Shown here in pieces: positions 9,273 through 20,000 of a stretch of DNA of 64,000 nucleotides. The stretch spans positions 3,213,501-3,277,500 of the forward strand of contig NZ_CALSBP010000002.1 in assembly GCF_943373825.1 (NCBI RefSeq), written 5' to 3'. The position numbers were made by a program, and so were the translations under genes. The stretch is from Aquimarina spinulae (lineage in GTDB: Bacteria > Bacteroidota > Bacteroidia > Flavobacteriales > Flavobacteriaceae). The notes beneath the pieces are model-generated. The model saw nothing but the letters and a program-made list of their open reading frames with translations. It ran no database searches and was not told where the DNA came from. Each line of letters begins with the position of its first letter. Position 1 is the first letter of the stretch.

Positions 9273-10160
9273 ATGAAAAAAAAACAGATTGTTTTATTGG
9301 TTGTTATGGCCGTTTTGATATCGTCATTTTCAAAAAAGATACTGCCAACTCAGTCAGCAAAAGATATCATGACAAAGGTGCAAAAGGTAGCTAAAGAATC
9401 CTTTAATACATCAGTTCAGAGAATAAAATTGGCTACCTGTAAATACACTGTATCTAATAAAAGGATTGTGTGCACTGAAGAAGCAAGAAATAAATTGCTG
9501 GAAAGTGTTGCAAAAAATTATGGAGAAAACCATCGGGATAGCCGATCAGTTTCTATTATAATTGAACCTAAAAAAGAACAAGGAGTAGGTATGTTAACCT
9601 ATGAGTATGGTGAGCTTGGTAAGGATAATGATAGCTGGATTTACTTGCCAGAATTGAGTAAAGTTAAACGTCTGGCATCAAGCAGTGATAGTAATGATAG
9701 TAGCGGAAGTTTTTTCGGATCAGAATTCTCACTTGAAGATATGGAAGACCTGAAAATTGATGAATATAACTACAAGATTTTGAAGGAAGAAAACTATAAA
9801 GGGCGCGAAGTCTGGGTTATTGAGTATACTCCCACAACAGAAAGGGCAAAAAAATCAAAGTATAGTAAAACAATATCATGGATAGATAAAGAAAGATATA
9901 TTAGTTTAAAAAAGAACCTATACGTTCGGGGAGATCATTACAAACAGTTGACGATGTCAAAGATTGAAAAAATAGATGACGTATGGATCGCAAGGCGATT
10001 AACGATGAATAATCTTGCCACTCGTACAATAAGTATTATGAACATGATTTCGGTAGCCTTTGATCAAGAAATTTCGGATGATTTTTTAACTACAAGGACT
10101 TTGGAGGATTTTACTTTTAGAGAACGGAATTTAATCAGACTTCGTAATAATTTGAAATAG
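9273..10160 (+). CDS. LolA-like outer membrane lipoprotein-sorting protein (COG2834 type)
   Basis: A 295-aa protein with an N-terminal signal sequence (KKK, then about 16 hydrophobic residues, mature region from roughly residue 22-30) and no lipobox Cys, so a soluble periplasmic protein is predicted. The middle carries the family's marks: SWIYLPELSKVKRL near residues 125-140, then a Ser-rich loop, then GSEFSLEDM. The C-terminal half has the beta-rich pattern ending in FTFRERNL. Family members carry lipids or lipoproteins between membranes and are commonly encoded beside RND exporters of the kind found just upstream. Analogous exporter-carrier pairs occur in aryl polyene and flexirubin loci. 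A role in moving the polyketide product to the outer membrane is inferred. A weak candidate promoter lies in the 206-nt gap before it. Confidence 0.85.
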   Translation: MKKKQIVLLVVMAVLISSFSKKILPTQSAKDIMTKVQKVAKESFNTSVQRIKLATCKYTVSNKRIVCTEEARNKLLESVAKNYGENHRDSRSVSIIIEPKKEQGVGMLTYEYGELGKDNDSWIYLPELSKVKRLASSSDSNDSSGSFFGSEFSLEDMEDLKIDEYNYKILKEENYKGREVWVIEYTPTTERAKKSKYSKTISWIDKERYISLKKNLYVRGDHYKQLTMSKIEKIDDVWIARRLTMNNLATRTISIMNMISVAFDQEISDDFLTTRTLEDFTFRERNLIRLRNNLK

Positions 10161-10383
10161 GATACAATTATTTAATACACAAAAAAGCTTCACAAAAGAA
10201 ACGATCGTAAACTTTAGAATGTAGGATGAGATCGCCAAACCATTTGGTGTAAAAGTTTGATAATCATAAGTGAAATGGGTATCAATAATAGATAATTATC
10301 ATTGTGCAGAATCATGATTTATCAACATTTTATAGTTATCAATTCACTACAAACTCATAGAAAATTTATAAGGAATAGTACAT

Positions 10384-11649
10384 ATGAAATATTCAAACAA
10401 TGAGGAGCATTTTGATGCTATTGTCGTAGGTTCAGGAACTTGCGGTGCTACAATTGCAAAAGAGTTAAGCAAACAAAATAAAAAAGTCTTAATCTTGGAA
10501 CGAGGAGGTAATGCACCTCTTAAAGAATCCATTATGGGATATGCCAAAATTTCTAACGAAGTACGTGTTGCAGATAAACTGAAAGATTTAAGAGCTTTTA
10601 CTACCGGTGGTACAACAGCTATGTATCTTGCTGTAGCAGACCTGCCACCCATAGAAACTTTCAAGAATTTAGGAATTGATCTTACAGAAGATCTCGAACA
10701 AGTACGTAAAGAATTACCAGTTGCCGAAATTTCTGATGGATTTATTGGTAGCCAGGCAAAAAGATTGGGCGAGAGTGCTATAGAATTAGGTTACGACTGG
10801 AAAAAGAAATTGATGTTGGTAGATCAGTCAAAATTCAATCATAAAAACTATTATGAAGTAAAATGGAAAGCCAGAACCTATGTAGAAGATGCGATTAGAA
10901 ATGGTGCAGTTTTGGTTAATCAGGCTACTGTTTCTAAGGCAATTCTTGATCATAAAAAGGCTATTGGTGTTGAGTACCAAATTGGCCGAAAAAAGAAGGT
11001 GTTTAAAGCATATGGAGACAAAATAATTCTCGCTGCGGGTTCACTGGCTTCTCCTATCATTCTTAAAAATAGTGGAGTTAAAAATGTAGTGAATCAAGGT
11101 TTTTACATCAATCCAAGTATTGGTCTTATAGGAAAGGTTCCAGATCTTTCGTCAGCAGAAAACTTCTGTGGTTGTATGGGAGCAAAGTTAGATGATGATA
11201 TTGAATTGATAGATGCTAATTTTCATCGCTTCCTGTTCAATGTAGGGATGCTCGTCTCTGGCAAACCATTACGTATAGCATCATACCCAAAACATATTGG
11301 GATCACCGTTAAGGTTAAAGAACCTGTTGGAGGTAAACTTACTGAAAATGGAAAGTATCATAAAGAGTTGACAAGTAATGATCACCAGAAATTAGAGAAA
11401 GGAATGGAAGCGGCTAATGAAATATTAAAAAATGCTGGAGCCAGAAAAATCTTTAAAACCGACCTTATATCTGGAGGAGCTCTGGGAACCATAAAAATTA
11501 AAGAGCATGTCGATGAGAAACTTCAGACAGAGTATAGCAATTTGTACGTCTGTGATGGCTCTGTGCTACCCGAAAACGAAAGGATAACGCCAACTCTTAC
11601 GCTTGTTTGTCTGGCGAAACATCTAGCCAGAAATTTGATAGCTTCTTAA
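10384..11649 (+). CDS. GMC-like FAD-dependent oxidoreductase, short and with altered catalytic motif
   Basis: A 421-aa protein. The N-terminus has the FAD dinucleotide-binding pattern: VVGSGTCGATIA at about 14-25, with the strand-ending Glu in LILERG. TTGGTTAMY near residues 75-83 corresponds to the GMC family GGS/T flavin loop. The C-terminus NLYVCDGSVLPENERITPTLT is the usual GMC closing motif. Two things are odd. It is about 100 residues shorter than common GMC enzymes. The segment that normally reads HPxGTxRMG reads GGALGTIKI, so the usual catalytic His is missing, and NPTLT is TPTLT. It could oxidise an alcohol or desaturate the polyketide with altered chemistry, or act on a lipid. There is a 223-nt gap before it with no clear signal, and the START protein follows after about 80 nt. 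Confidence 0.8.
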   Translation: MKYSNNEEHFDAIVVGSGTCGATIAKELSKQNKKVLILERGGNAPLKESIMGYAKISNEVRVADKLKDLRAFTTGGTTAMYLAVADLPPIETFKNLGIDLTEDLEQVRKELPVAEISDGFIGSQAKRLGESAIELGYDWKKKLMLVDQSKFNHKNYYEVKWKARTYVEDAIRNGAVLVNQATVSKAILDHKKAIGVEYQIGRKKKVFKAYGDKIILAAGSLASPIILKNSGVKNVVNQGFYINPSIGLIGKVPDLSSAENFCGCMGAKLDDDIELIDANFHRFLFNVGMLVSGKPLRIASYPKHIGITVKVKEPVGGKLTENGKYHKELTSNDHQKLEKGMEAANEILKNAGARKIFKTDLISGGALGTIKIKEHVDEKLQTEYSNLYVCDGSVLPENERITPTLTLVCLAKHLARNLIAS

Positions 11650-11728
11650 AAATAAGTATCCAACTAAACAATCTCAAAACTAGCAAAAGCTAACGGTTTT
11701 GAATTATAACACAAAAACAATAAATAAT

Positions 11729-12559
11729 ATGGAACATTCTGAGAAAAATAAGACCAATGGTTTTTTATTGATCTTAACACTTTTAAGTATCGCGGTAGGA
11801 GCTGCTGCTCCTTTTGTATGGAATAGATTTATAGATGGACAATTAGGAATTATAACCTTAGTTCTGGTTGAAGTGCTATTGCTAATATTTACTTTGACCT
11901 TAGTACATTCCTTATGGAAAAAATCAGGCTCTGGCCAATGGAAAATGAAATCAGATAAGAAAGGAATGGTAGTGTATACCTTAAAAGTTCCGGGAGAAAC
12001 TTGGTTGAAAATTAAAATAGTAGGAAGGCTTAGAGCCAGATTAGCTAGCATTTTAACGCTTATGCGAAACCCTGATGCTGCAAAAGATGTTGGTATGTTT
12101 GATTCATACTATATAAACGGATCAGACCCAAACTTGGTTGGATCTGATCCAAAACTAGTGTATTATACCTTTAAACAGAAGCTTTTTCCTCCTTTCAAAC
12201 ATAGAGAATTTGTGGTTAAATCAGAGTTTTCACAAGACCCTGTTAGTAAAGAAATGAAGTTTAATTTTGTAGCTGCTCCAGATAAACTACCTGTTAATAA
12301 GCGCTGTCATCGGGTGACAAAAATGCATAATAGATGGCGATACACTCCTTTAAAGAATGGAGAAGTAGAATATGAATTTGTATACGATGCAGTTGATCCA
12401 GGAGGATACTTTCCCTATGCACTGGCAAACTGGTTAATCCCTAGTATGCTGCCTTATGCATTTGCAAAAATGCCCAAAATATTAGATAAAGAAAAATATC
12501 GTAATGCTGAAGTAGATTATGTTCGGGAAGTTGACCAACCCGAAGAAATGATGATATAA
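11729..12559 (+). CDS. Membrane-anchored START-domain protein
   Basis: A 276-aa protein from ATG 11729; an in-frame TTG at 11699 would add ten residues, but the ATG has the A-rich leader typical here. Two hydrophobic helices (about 11-30 and 38-62) precede a START/SRPBCC lipid-binding domain (about 70-270). The marks are the DSYYINGSDP and KHREFV region and the DPGGYFPYALANWLIP segment near the C-terminal helix, which is characteristic of START domains. Such domains hold a hydrophobic ligand in a helix-grip pocket. Placed with an RND exporter and a LolA-like carrier, it may present a lipid or the polyketide at the inner membrane. The ligand is unknown. Confidence 0.8.
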   Translation: MEHSEKNKTNGFLLILTLLSIAVGAAAPFVWNRFIDGQLGIITLVLVEVLLLIFTLTLVHSLWKKSGSGQWKMKSDKKGMVVYTLKVPGETWLKIKIVGRLRARLASILTLMRNPDAAKDVGMFDSYYINGSDPNLVGSDPKLVYYTFKQKLFPPFKHREFVVKSEFSQDPVSKEMKFNFVAAPDKLPVNKRCHRVTKMHNRWRYTPLKNGEVEYEFVYDAVDPGGYFPYALANWLIPSMLPYAFAKMPKILDKEKYRNAEVDYVREVDQPEEMMI

Positions 12560-12731
12560 AAATCGGATATAACCTCTTTGCTTAATTTCTTGCTACATAA
12601 GATCATACGCTAGAGAAAATTTTTAAAAGAGAGGTGCATTATATCTACACTCACCCATTTAGATTTCAAATTATATTCAATTAACCAAAGCTGTAAAAAA
12701 TTTGGCATAGGAGTTTATTTCCCAATTTTTA

Positions 12732-14060
12732 ATGATTATAAATGCAATGAATAAAGTGTCTGAAAATCGAACATATAGTTTAAACATACCACAAATGTTA
12801 TGGGATGGACTGTCTGAAAACTGGTTAATGAAAGAACTAGGTGATATACATTGGAAAATGATATCAGAAGGACTGGAAACAGAATCAGACAAGTTGATTG
12901 ATAGTAATGGAAATAGGCTGTATGCTAGCTTTGTTCGAATAAAATGGGAATCTAATAATTGCCTGGGTGAATTTAGTGAAAACGAAGAAATAAAGATTAA
13001 AAGCCATCTATCGAAGTATGGTAAAAAGATGTTTTTTAGTAATGGTCAGGTAAGCGGACATAATAAAGACATAAAAACAGAATTGATGTCCGTTTTTTCT
13101 TCTCGAAATTCGGGAAATAACCAGAAACTCGTAAAAGGAACACCTTTAAACGTAGAGCACAAAAATATTCCGGTTCACAATAAACTTCCTGAAGTCGCAA
13201 AAAACTTTTTTAAAGCGAAATCTTGTTTTTTTCAATCCGAAAAAAATGAAGAAGATAACGATATAAAAGAAATAATTCTTAATGATAGCTCTTTTAATAT
13301 CTCTACCGATATAGAACCTTTGTTTCAAAAAAAATATCAAATTGATTCTTATGATGATATCAATGGTGTTGGGCTTTTATATTTTGCTTCGTATCCCAAA
13401 ATAAGTGATAAATGCGAATTGAGTTTTTTTCAGAAAAAATACATTGGAGGGATTGATAATTATAATTGGGCCAAAAATAGCTCTACCATTGCAAGAGATA
13501 TACACTATTATGGAAATGCTAATGCAAATGAAGAATTAGTATATAATCTGGAACATTTTTCTTTCTTAGATGAAAAGACAATCAAACTAAGTTCTTCTTT
13601 GGTAAGGGAAAAGGATGGGATGTTGATAGCAAAGATATTTACGATCAAAAAATTATCAGAACCATTAAACATTGCAAGCATTTGGATTAAAGGAGAAAAG
13701 GAAGATGAGAAAGAGTCTTTTTCAATACCAAATACATCTAATCTGGAAACTGCTAAATTTTCAGATAATCCCTCAATATTTAATCAAAATATTAAAAAGA
13801 ATAGTGATCTAAGTGAAGAACAATTATGTGAAACTATGGTCAGCTTTTTTTCAGAAATTTTAGAAAATAAAGAGATTACTATCCATACAGACTTAAGAAG
13901 GTTTGGTGTTGAGTCTATTGTATATACCGAACTTTCAGAACACCTCAATATAGAGTATGGCTTGCAAAGTAATCCAAGTACATTTTATGGATTATTTACA
14001 GTGAAAGAAATTGCATCTTTTCTGCTTTCAGACCATAGTATTATATCTGATTTAAAAGAA
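12732..14060 (+). other. Loading module: LnmK-like acyltransferase/decarboxylase domain plus ACP
   Basis: The N-terminal ~330 residues are not a PKS elongation domain. LSENWLMKELGDIHW near residue 28 and the later NWAKNSSTIARDIHYYGNA segment match the double hot-dog LnmK (Pnap_2097) family. In leinamycin biosynthesis LnmK takes methylmalonyl-CoA, decarboxylates it and leaves propionyl on an ACP. An ACP follows (FGVESI, Ser395; the Asp before Ser is Glu). The starter is therefore probably propionyl or acetyl. Family assignment is from recalled motifs, not a search. Confidence 0.72.
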
Positions 14061-17000
14061 GATAACGAAGTTGTAAATACTAAGAAAAATCATATAAATT
14101 CTGATGACATTGCCATTGTAGGGCTTTCGCTAAAGGTGCCTGGAGCAAATAATAAGGAAGAATTTTGGGAAAATTTGGTGAATGGAAATTCTTGTATCAC
14201 TAATACACCAAAAGAGAGATGGGATTGGCCAGAAAATATAGATATAGATGGTATTCATAAAGGTATCAACTATGGAGGATATATAAAAGATGTGGATAAA
14301 TTTGATGCATCTTTTTTCGAAATATCACCAAGAGAAGCAAAATTAATAGACCCGCAACAAAGAATTCTTCTCGAATTAACCTGGGAACTAATTGAAAATT
14401 CTGGGTACAAACCTTCATTACTAAAAAATAGTAAAACTGGTGTATTTATAGGAGCTAGTGGGAGTGATTATGAGACTTTATTACATAAAAACCCTGAAAT
14501 TAAAGAGTTTTCGGCTACGGGAACGGCGATGGCAATGCTCTCAAACAGGATTTCATATTTTTATGACTTTGATGGCCCAAGCTTAACCATTGATACGGCT
14601 TGTTCCTCGTCTTTGGTTGCCATAAATAATGCGGTTGCAGCAATCCAACAGAACCAATGTGAACAAGCCATAGTTGGAGGCATACACCTCATGTGTGAGC
14701 CAACAAAGAGTATTGCTTACAAAGAATCCAATATGTTAAGTGTTGATGGTAAATGCTACACTTTTGATGACAGGGCTAATGGATATGTACGTGGTGAAGG
14801 AGCAGTACTACTTCTTTTAAAACCAATGTCAAAAGCGATAGCCGATAATGATAATGTGCTAGCTTTAATTAAAAGTACAGCGGTAAATCATGGAGGCTAT
14901 TCTGGAGGAGTAACTGTACCTAATCCAAACAAACAAAAACAGCTCATTGAAGAAGCATATACAAAGGCTAATATTGATATACAAAATGTATCATATATAG
15001 AAACACATGGCACTGGAACCAGCTTAGGGGACCCTATAGAAATTTTAGGTTTGACTAAAGCTTTTCAATCATTGCAAGGTCAAAAAAATAAAAAACACGC
15101 ACCTTGGTGTGGAATAGGATCAGTAAAAACCAATATAGGTCATTTGGAAGCAGCATCTGGAATTGCCGGACTGCTCAAAGTAATTATGGCTATGAAGCAT
15201 AATTATTTACCTCCTACTCAAAATTTCAAAAACATAAACAACAAAATTGAAATAGAAAATAAACCTTTTCATATTCTGGAAAATGGAACTGAATGGTTAA
15301 CAGGTAAGGATCAAAAGAGAGTTATTGCAGGAGTAAGTAGTTTTGGAATTGGTGGAGCAAATGCCCATGTAGTTATTGAATCCTATGAAAACGATGAGGT
15401 AGAGAATTCTAAAGCAATCGAGGGACCACATTTATTTATATTATCAGCAAGACGAGAAGAAATACTGAAGAGTTATGCAAAAAGCATGCTGAATTATGTG
15501 AGTCAAAACACATCTATAACTCCCTATCAATTGTCATATACCTTGCAAAGTACCAAAGAGGAGATGCAGCATAGGTTAGCTTTTGCATATAATACTATTG
15601 AGGATCTCAAAACATATTTGGCAAACTTTCTGGAAGGAACTTTTCAATCTAACATTTATGTAGGTAGTATAAAAAAATCAAAACTAAACCAACTAGATAA
15701 CAATGAGGTTATTATAGATAGCTTGGATTTGGAGTACGTAGCCGAACAATGGTGCCTGGGGAAGAATATAAACTGGAGAAAATTATATCCGATTGGCACT
15801 AAAACCCTGGAAGTTCCAACATATCCTTTTGATCACAAAAGAGGATTTTGGGCTTCTTATAAAAAACAACAGGATATTGTTGAAAAACATCCTGAATTAA
15901 CTCCGTTAAAACTACAAGAAAAGGATAATACTTTTGGAACTTTAGAAGAACTTCCGATTCCTATACGAGTTTTACACACTACAGATGATACTATTATTTC
16001 TTCGGGTGAAGGTTTTGATAAAGTATCAGTTTCCAAACCTGCAAATATCTCACTCAAGGCACTTAATGCTAATGAGTCTGAAGATATACACCCGGGAATA
16101 ACCCCCAAAGCACAGTTTACCCTTGATCATACAGCAGGGCTTGCATTAGAAAGATCTAATTCTTCAAAGACGATTTCTTCTATAAAATTGTATGATAGGA
16201 GTCAGGGTGTTTACAGTTTGGAGATCAATACAAAAACAGGCAATACACTTTCTAAAGAATTAATAGGAGATTTAGTACATAGTCTTGATTATGTAAAAAC
16301 TCTTCCGCTGTTAAAAGTATTGATAGTAAGAGGCACGAGTGAAACCTTTCTTCAAGGTGATCGGGAGGCTTATAATGAATCTATAACTCAAGGGCTTTAC
16401 CAATCTATAGCATCTTTTCCTTATCCAATAATAGCAGAGATGCAGGGAGATGCCATGGGATCATGTTTCTTACTGGGAGCTTTATGTGATTTTATGGTTT
16501 GTAGTGAGGAATCCCGATATAGTTATACAGATGTAACAGGTGGATTGTTTCCTGCTAGGAAAGAGGAATCTTTGTTTGGTGAGCGTTTTGGAGATGTGCT
16601 TTCCAGAGATTTTTTATATCGTTTTGGAGTATCGACAGGGGCTGCTTTAAAGAAAAGAGGTTGGAGTGTTCCGATTGTTGCTTCTAATGAAGTGCACCAA
16701 TATGTAGAAGATCTAGCCTTATCATTAAGTGAAAAACCTGTAACTTCTCTTGGATTATTAAAGCAGCATCTTGGTCGTGATTTAGAGAAGCAAGTAGCAG
16801 GATTATTAAAGGTAAATACCTTAAAGATAGAAGATGAATTTACAGGATCTGATAATGTGGTAACCACCCGATCCAAGTACATAAAACTGGAGTCTCCTAT
16901 AGAGGGAGTGCTCACAATCAGGATAGCTACAGGAGATAAAAACTATAAACTAAAAACGCTTATTTCAGGATTAGAAGATATTCTAAAACAAGTAGGTGAG

Positions 17001-20000
17001 CTGGATTCTCATAAGGTTCTTGTACTTAGCAGCACAGCTAAAGACTTTTTAAGTGTATCTAAATTGTCAAGCTCAGTAGAGGAAATCAAACAATTTCAAA
17101 ATCTATTGATTAATGCTCCTGTTCCAGTGATAGCTGCTTTTGAAGGAAATGCTAGGGATATAGGTTGGCTGCTAGGTCAATGTTGTGATATGTGTATCTA
17201 CCATATAGAAGGTATATATTCAGCTTCGGGACTAGTTGGAGTTCCAGAATTAGGTAGTTTATCACTTCCGTTTTTTGTTCGTGGGTTAGGAGATTATCTG
17301 GCTCAGGAGGTATTGCTTACCAGTAGGGAGTATAGTGGTTTAGAGCTACAACAGCAGATCGGTTCTGTACTGATTTCTGCAGACCCGATTACAGAGGCCT
17401 TAGATCAGGCTGGATATTGGTCATCGCTACCTATTGAAGTTATAAGAGATTGGAAAAAAGATCAGGGGGCAGCGACAAGATTGGTATTAGATAAGCTACC
17501 AACCTGGTTAGATAAAGAGAACAAAGATGCTGCAAAAAAGCTACCAGAGGTAGCAACAGCAATAGGGTTAACATCAGAAGTTATAAAGACTACTGTTCAT
17601 CCAGAAGGAATAGTAGAGATAAAGATGGAAGACCGAGAGGCCAGGAATATGTTTTCAGATGCCTTTATGGAAGGAATGATAGAAATCTTTGATCATATAG
17701 CAGCGTCTTCATTATACAAGGTGGTGATCTTAACGGGATATGACAGCTATTTCATCTCAGGAGGAACTAAAGAAATGTTACTCGATATACAGGAAGGTAA
17801 AATTAAATTTACGGATACTACAATATATCACTTAGCCATGGATTGCAATATTCCTGTAATTGCATCAATGCAGGGCCATGGTATTGGAGCAGGATGGTCT
17901 ATGGGTATGTTTAGTGATTTCCCAATATTGAGTACAGAGAGTCATTATGTGAGTCCTTATATGAATTACGGATTTACTCCCGGGGCAGGCTCGACGTTGA
18001 TTTTTCCTGAGCGTATAGGTTATGATCTTGCTCGTGGTACGTTGCTAACGGGAATAGAATATCCGGGTCAGGCATTAAAGAAAAAAGGAGTATCCTTACC
18101 GGTTGTTTCTCGTAAGGAGATTGGAGAGTTTGCATTTGCATTGGCCAGAGAATTAACACGTAATACACGCAGTAGTTTAATTGCTTTCAAAGATCAGATG
18201 ACCCGCGATATCAAGGATCGTTTAGAAGATACATATACTCGGGAGTTGTCTATGCACGAAGAGACTTTTGTAGGACGTTCGGATACCCTGGAGCGTATAG
18301 AAGGTAATTTCAATACTACCTCAGAAGATACCCTTGAACAAGTACCTCTTACAGAGAAAGCTATTTTATCGAAGCCTGAAAAAATACCACAGTATGCAGG
18401 TGCATTACCGATGATTAAAACTAATCTCAAAACCTTACTGGCTCAGGAACTACACATGGAAGAAGACGAAATTGATGAGGATAGTCAGTTTGTAGATCTA
18501 GGTTTGGATTCAATCATAGGAGTAACCTGGATAAGAAAGATCAATGAAAAATATAAGATTTCAATTAACGCAACCAAAATTTACAGTTATCCAAACCTTA
18601 TAGAATTTAGTCGTTATGTTAAAGAGGAAATGCAGAAACTCGGAGTGTTGCCTATTCAGAAAGAAGCAATACCTGTAGAGATTAATACACCAATAATATC
18701 TCAGAGTACAGATACTTTGTTATCAAATCAAAGAGAATCTACCTCAAAACCTAAAGAATCAATAACAACATCGGATCTAAGATTAAAAGATAATCCCCAA
18801 TCCATAGCCATCATTGGTATGGCAGGTCAGTTTCCTATGGCAAATAATGTGGAAACTTTCTGGGACAATATTGTAGACGGGAAGAACTGTATAAGTGAAA
18901 TTTCTCAAAAACGATGGGATATAGGTAAATACTATCAAGATGGAGAAGCTACTCCGGGAAAAACGTATAGTAAATGGATGGGAGCACTTGAAGAATATGA
19001 TCTTTTTGATCCTTTATTTTTTAATATATCACCATCTGAAGCAGAATGTATGGATCCACAGCAAAGGTTGTTTCTGCAAACCTGTTGGCATGCCATAGAA
19101 AATGCAGGCTATAATGCTCAATTACTAGAGAAAAGTAAATGCGGTGTATTTGTAGGTTGTGGTCAGGGAGATTATCATTTGTTATCTGATAATATGCGAA
19201 CAAGTGCTTACGGTTTTACAGGAGGAGATAACTCAATACTGGCTGCACGGATATCTTATTTTCTGAACTTACAAGGCCCTTGTTTGACTATCGATACAGC
19301 TTGTTCTTCCTCATTAGTAGCGATTGCTAATGCTTGTGATTCATTGATTCTGGGTCAGAGTGATCTTATGCTGGCTGGAGGAGTATATGTTGGAGCAGGG
19401 GCAGATATGCATATCAAGACTTCACAAATGGGAATGTTATCATCAGATGGCAAATGTCATACCTTCGACCAAAATGCTAATGGTTTTGTGCCAGGTGAAG
19501 GGGTTGGAGTAGTGATGCTAAAAAGGCTTGAAGATGCAGAAAATGATGGAGATAATATCTTGGGAGTGATCCGGGGTTGGGGCATTAATCAGGATGGTAA
19601 GACCAACGGGATTACAGCCCCGAATACCGAAGCTCAATCTAAGCTACAACAAGAAGTTTATGATAATTACGGAATAGATCCATCTTCTATTCAGTTGGTT
19701 GAAGCACACGGAACAGGAACTAAACTTGGAGATCCGATTGAGGTTGAGGCTTTGGTAGAATCCTTTACAAGGTATACTTCAGAAAAAGCATATTGCGCAC
19801 TGGGTTCTGTTAAAAGTAATATTGGCCATTGTTTAATGGCTGCAGGAGTCGCAGGGGTGATTAAACTCTTGATGTCATTGAAATATAAAAAACTGCCCCC
19901 AACTATTAATTTCGAAAACCTGAATGAACATATCGGTATAGAAAACAGTCCATTTTATGTTAATACTCAACTCAAAGATTGGCAAGTAGAGGAAGATCAA

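Noticed and set aside
10235..10247. Short hairpin CCAAA-cca-TTTGG before the oxidoreductase gene
   Set aside because: A five-pair stem is expected by chance in AT-rich DNA; no promoter pattern surrounds it.
15420..15870. Possible acyltransferase domain after KS1 and after other KS domains
   Set aside because: There is no GHSxG or substrate motif. These are the truncated KS-to-AT adaptor remnants typical of trans-AT PKSs, ending in PFAxERYW-like motifs.
16523..16915. Minus-strand open frame of 130 codons, with a counterpart at 36503-36847
   Set aside because: They lie antisense to the same ECH-a/ECH-b region in two copies of the repeat. Their similarity reflects the DNA duplication, and they have no independent coding signature.
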